NCBI RefSeq assembly: GCF_030486595.1
Contig: NZ_JAUJZH010000028.1
Location: forward strand, 44,546 to 108,545
Origin: Variovorax ginsengisoli
Lineage (GTDB): Bacteria > Pseudomonadota > Gammaproteobacteria > Burkholderiales > Burkholderiaceae_C
Reading direction: 5' to 3'
Length of the DNA stretch: 64,000 nt
Shown here piece after piece: positions 61,726 to 64,000 of this stretch. The stretch's first letter is position 1. The number at the start of each line of letters is the position of its first letter. The notes under the pieces are model-generated. The model did no database searches, was not told the origin of the DNA, and saw nothing but the letters and a program-made list of their open reading frames with translations. Made by a program: the position numbers and the translations under genes.

Positions 61726-61874
61726 AGGTCGTCACTCTTGCTTCGGATGTCGAACGGGGCGAACCATAACCGACTCTTGCGCTACGCCTGCGTGCATTTG
61801 CGCGCACCGGCCGGTGTCGGCATCGCTGCTACGATCGCGCCCATTCGCTGCTTGTGCGCGGCCTCGCGTTTCCG

Positions 61875-62759
61875 ATGATGAAGATGGACAGTACCCTCGA
61901 TTTTTCTTCCGCCGAGTGGGCCGCCGTGGTGCGCGCCGATGCACTGCGGGCCCTCGATGAAGACGTGGGAGGCGGCGATCTCACGGCCTCGCTGATCGAT
62001 GCCGATCGTCGCGCGGTGGCGCGCGTCGTCGCCCGCGAGTCCGCCGTGCTGTGCGGCATCCCCTGGGTCGAGGCGGTGGTGCGGCATCTGGCCCCCGATG
62101 CGCGGATCACCTGGCATGTCGAAGAAGGCGCCCGCTGCGCGCCGGACCAGGTCGTGCTCGAACTCGCGGGCGCTGCCAGGGCGCTGCTCACGGCCGAGCG
62201 CACCGCGCTCAATTTCCTGCAGCTGCTGAGTGCGGTCGCAACCAAGACCGCGCTGCATGTCGATGCCGTGCGCGGCACGCGGGCCCGGATCGTCGACACC
62301 CGCAAGACGCTGCCCGGCCTTCGGCTGGCGCAGAAGTACGCGGTGCGCGCCGGCGGCGGCGTCAACCATCGCATCGGCCTCTACGACGCCGTGCTGATCA
62401 AGGAGAACCACATCGTCGCGGCGGGCGGCGTGAGCGCGGCGCTGCGTGCCGCGGCGCGCGTCGCGGGCCGTGCGAAGTTCGTGCAGATCGAGGTCGAGAC
62501 GCTCGCCCAGCTCGACGAGGCGCTGGCCAACGGCGCCCGCATGCTGCTGCTGGACAACATGGACCTGCCGACCTTGCGCGAGGCGGTGCGCCGCAACGAT
62601 GCTGCCGGCGATGCCCGTGCCGTGCTCGAGATCTCGGGCGGCGTGACGCTCGAGGGCTTGCGCGCCCTGGCCGAGACCGGGGTCGACCGGATCTCCATCG
62701 GTGCCTTGACCAAGGACGTCAAGGCGGTCGATTTCTCGATGCGATTCCAGGAGGCCTGA
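61875..62759 (+). CDS. nadC: Nicotinate-nucleotide pyrophosphorylase (quinolinate phosphoribosyltransferase)
   Basis: This enzyme of about 294 residues has EDVGGGDLTASLI, TRKTLPGLRLAQKYAVRAGGG and LIKENHI, the quinolinate and PRPP site. MM at 61875/61878 are the likely starts. It is followed by nadA after three bases. Confidence 0.95.
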   Translation: MMKMDSTLDFSSAEWAAVVRADALRALDEDVGGGDLTASLIDADRRAVARVVARESAVLCGIPWVEAVVRHLAPDARITWHVEEGARCAPDQVVLELAGAARALLTAERTALNFLQLLSAVATKTALHVDAVRGTRARIVDTRKTLPGLRLAQKYAVRAGGGVNHRIGLYDAVLIKENHIVAAGGVSAALRAAARVAGRAKFVQIEVETLAQLDEALANGARMLLLDNMDLPTLREAVRRNDAAGDARAVLEISGGVTLEGLRALAETGVDRISIGALTKDVKAVDFSMRFQEA

Positions 62760-62762
62760 GCC

Positions 62763-63887
62763 ATGAGCTTTTCGGTGATCGACGTCGACTACGAGCAGCC
62801 GCTGGGCGCCGGCGACGGCAGCACGGCATGCGACACGCGCCATGCCTGGGCCCGCGTGCCGCCTGAGCCCGGGCCGGCCGAGCGCGAGGCCTTGAAGGCA
62901 CGCATCCGCCGCCTGCTGCGCGAGCGCGATGCGGTGATGGTGTCGCACTACTACGTCCACCCCGACCTGCAGGACCTTGCCGAGGAGACCGGCGGCCTGG
63001 TGAGCGATTCGCTCGAGATGGCGCGCTTCGGCCGCGACCATGCGGCGCGGACGCTGGTGGTCTCGGGCGTGCGCTTCATGGGCGAGACCGCCAAGATCCT
63101 GTCGCCCGAGAAGCGGATCCTGATGCCCGACCTGGACGCGACCTGTTCGCTCGACCTCGGCTGCCCGGAAGAAGACTTCGCCCGCTTCTGCGCGCTGCAT
63201 CCCGACCGCACGGTCGTGGTCTATGCCAACACCAGCGCCGCCGTGAAGGCGCGCGCCGACTGGCTCGTGACCTCGAGTTGCGCGCTCGACGTGGTGCGCG
63301 CGCTGACGGCCCAGGGGCAGAAGATCCTGTGGGCGCCCGACCGGCACCTGGGCGACTACATCCGCCGCGAGACCGGCGCCGACATGGTGAGCTGGGGCGG
63401 CGCCTGCATCGTGCACGACGAATTCAAGGCGCTCGAACTCGAGCTGCTCAAGCAGGCGCACCCCGGGGCCCGCGTGCTGGTGCATCCGGAGGCACCGGCC
63501 GATGTGATCGCGCTGGCGGACGCGGTGGGTTCGACCTCGGCCATCCTGAGCGCGGCGCAGCGCATGGAGGCCAGCGAGTTCATCGTCGCCACCGACAGCG
63601 GCATGCTGCACAAGCTGCGCACCCTGAACCCGGGCAAGACTTTCATCGAAGCGCCCACGGCCGGCAACTCGGCCACGTGCAAGAGCTGCGCCCACTGCCC
63701 ATGGATGGCGATGAACGGCCTCGCCGGCCTGGCCCAGGTGCTGGAGACCGGAGCCGGCGAGGTGCATGTCGATCCGGCATTGGGACGGCGGGCAAGGGTG
63801 CCGATCGACCGCATGCTGGCCTTCACGGCCGCACTGCGCGGCGGCCAGCCGGTCGATCACCTGGTGGCGGGCATCGGCGCGGTGTGA
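62763..63887 (+). CDS. nadA: Quinolinate synthase
   Basis: This 374-residue iron-sulfur enzyme condenses iminoaspartate with dihydroxyacetone phosphate. The three repeats share motifs such as VMVSHYYVHPDLQ. The likely [4Fe-4S] cysteines lie in DATCSLDLGCP, WGGACIVHDEF and CKSCAHCPWMAMNGL. It completes the NAD pathway set with nadB and nadC. Confidence 0.95.
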   Translation: MSFSVIDVDYEQPLGAGDGSTACDTRHAWARVPPEPGPAEREALKARIRRLLRERDAVMVSHYYVHPDLQDLAEETGGLVSDSLEMARFGRDHAARTLVVSGVRFMGETAKILSPEKRILMPDLDATCSLDLGCPEEDFARFCALHPDRTVVVYANTSAAVKARADWLVTSSCALDVVRALTAQGQKILWAPDRHLGDYIRRETGADMVSWGGACIVHDEFKALELELLKQAHPGARVLVHPEAPADVIALADAVGSTSAILSAAQRMEASEFIVATDSGMLHKLRTLNPGKTFIEAPTAGNSATCKSCAHCPWMAMNGLAGLAQVLETGAGEVHVDPALGRRARVPIDRMLAFTAALRGGQPVDHLVAGIGAV

Positions 63888-63945
63888 GCCTAGACAGAAT
63901 GGCTTGAGCCGTTGAGGCGGCCCGTCTCCGGGACTACCGTGGGTT

Positions 63946-63962
63946 GCGCACCGTGGGTGCGC
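63946..63962. terminator. Possible hairpin downstream of nadA
   Basis: GCGCACC-GTG-GGTGCGC is a perfect seven-base stem with a three-base loop, about 60 bases after the nadA stop. There is no T-run after it, so it is only a weak terminator candidate. Confidence 0.3.
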
Positions 63963-64000
63963 CGAGCCACAACGCTGCACCCCGAAGGGCGGACAGCGTG

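Noticed and set aside
61782..63980. Very long minus-strand frame (732 codons) opposite nadC and nadA
   Set aside because: It is the complement of two certain genes in GC-rich DNA; its His/Arg/Gly-rich product has no domain.

Overview
The window is high-GC bacterial DNA. Densely packed genes, many Bug-type tripartite-tricarboxylate receptors, a TIGR03118 protein, a TorF-type porin and the nadA-nadC / nadB-panD-panB-panC block all point to a betaproteobacterium of the Burkholderiales, most like Comamonadaceae (Variovorax-like). This is inferred from gene content and codon bias; no rRNA or tRNA gene was seen to confirm it.

Region 1 (about 1-24.1 kb) is a defence island. It opens with five tightly coupled genes: an ankyrin/sigma-70 protein, a MutL/MORC-like GHKL ATPase, a Z1 helicase-like protein, a DUF4420 PD-(D/E)XK protein and an AIPR protein. 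This layout matches the Mza anti-phage system. It meets, tail to tail at a CTAG, a two-gene module of an OLD-like ATPase with an apparently inactivated Toprim-like C-terminus plus an unknown partner. Next come a Vsr endonuclease and a 5-methylcytosine methyltransferase that overlap at their 3' ends. A second GHKL (paraMORC) module of four genes follows, behind a promoter with tandem operator-like repeats. After it lie a MazG-like pyrophosphohydrolase with a nuclease-helicase-S24 peptidase fusion, a TPR/coiled-coil protein and an XRE regulator. Between 15.2 and 24 kb the DNA looks visibly less GC-rich than the flanks, as expected for acquired DNA.

Region 2 (24.5-31.7 kb) is a catabolic operon: polysaccharide-deacetylase/cyclic-imidase-like hydrolase, MFS transporter, Bug receptor, MaoC hydratase, CaiB CoA-transferase and an XRE-cupin regulator. 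A NYN-LOTUS protein and another XRE regulator follow.

Region 3 (32.0-43.3 kb) looks like an undescribed biosynthetic gene cluster. It holds an aminodeoxychorismate synthase (GATase-PabB fusion with the PIKGT lysine), a chorismate-mutase-like protein of the aminodeoxychorismate-mutase type, a prephenate-dehydratase/BacA-like protein, an HpaB-type flavin monooxygenase, a PhzS-like FAD monooxygenase and a PrnB-like heme enzyme with a histidine at residue 313. Two exporters and an AraC regulator accompany them. No tryptophan halogenase is present, so the product is unlikely to be pyrrolnitrin.

Region 4 (43.4-57.5 kb) holds envelope and signalling genes: a lipoprotein, an alpha/beta hydrolase, a lone receiver domain, an SDR/LysR divergent pair, an ECF sigma / anti-sigma / subtilase operon with a TorF porin behind it, a TIGR03118 lipoprotein, a poly-glycine TPR protein, an SRPBCC protein and a seven-PASTA membrane protein.

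Region 5 (57.7-63.9 kb) is core metabolism: nadB-panD-panB-panC on the minus strand (NAD and pantothenate synthesis, both drawing on aspartate) diverging from nadC-nadA on the plus strand.
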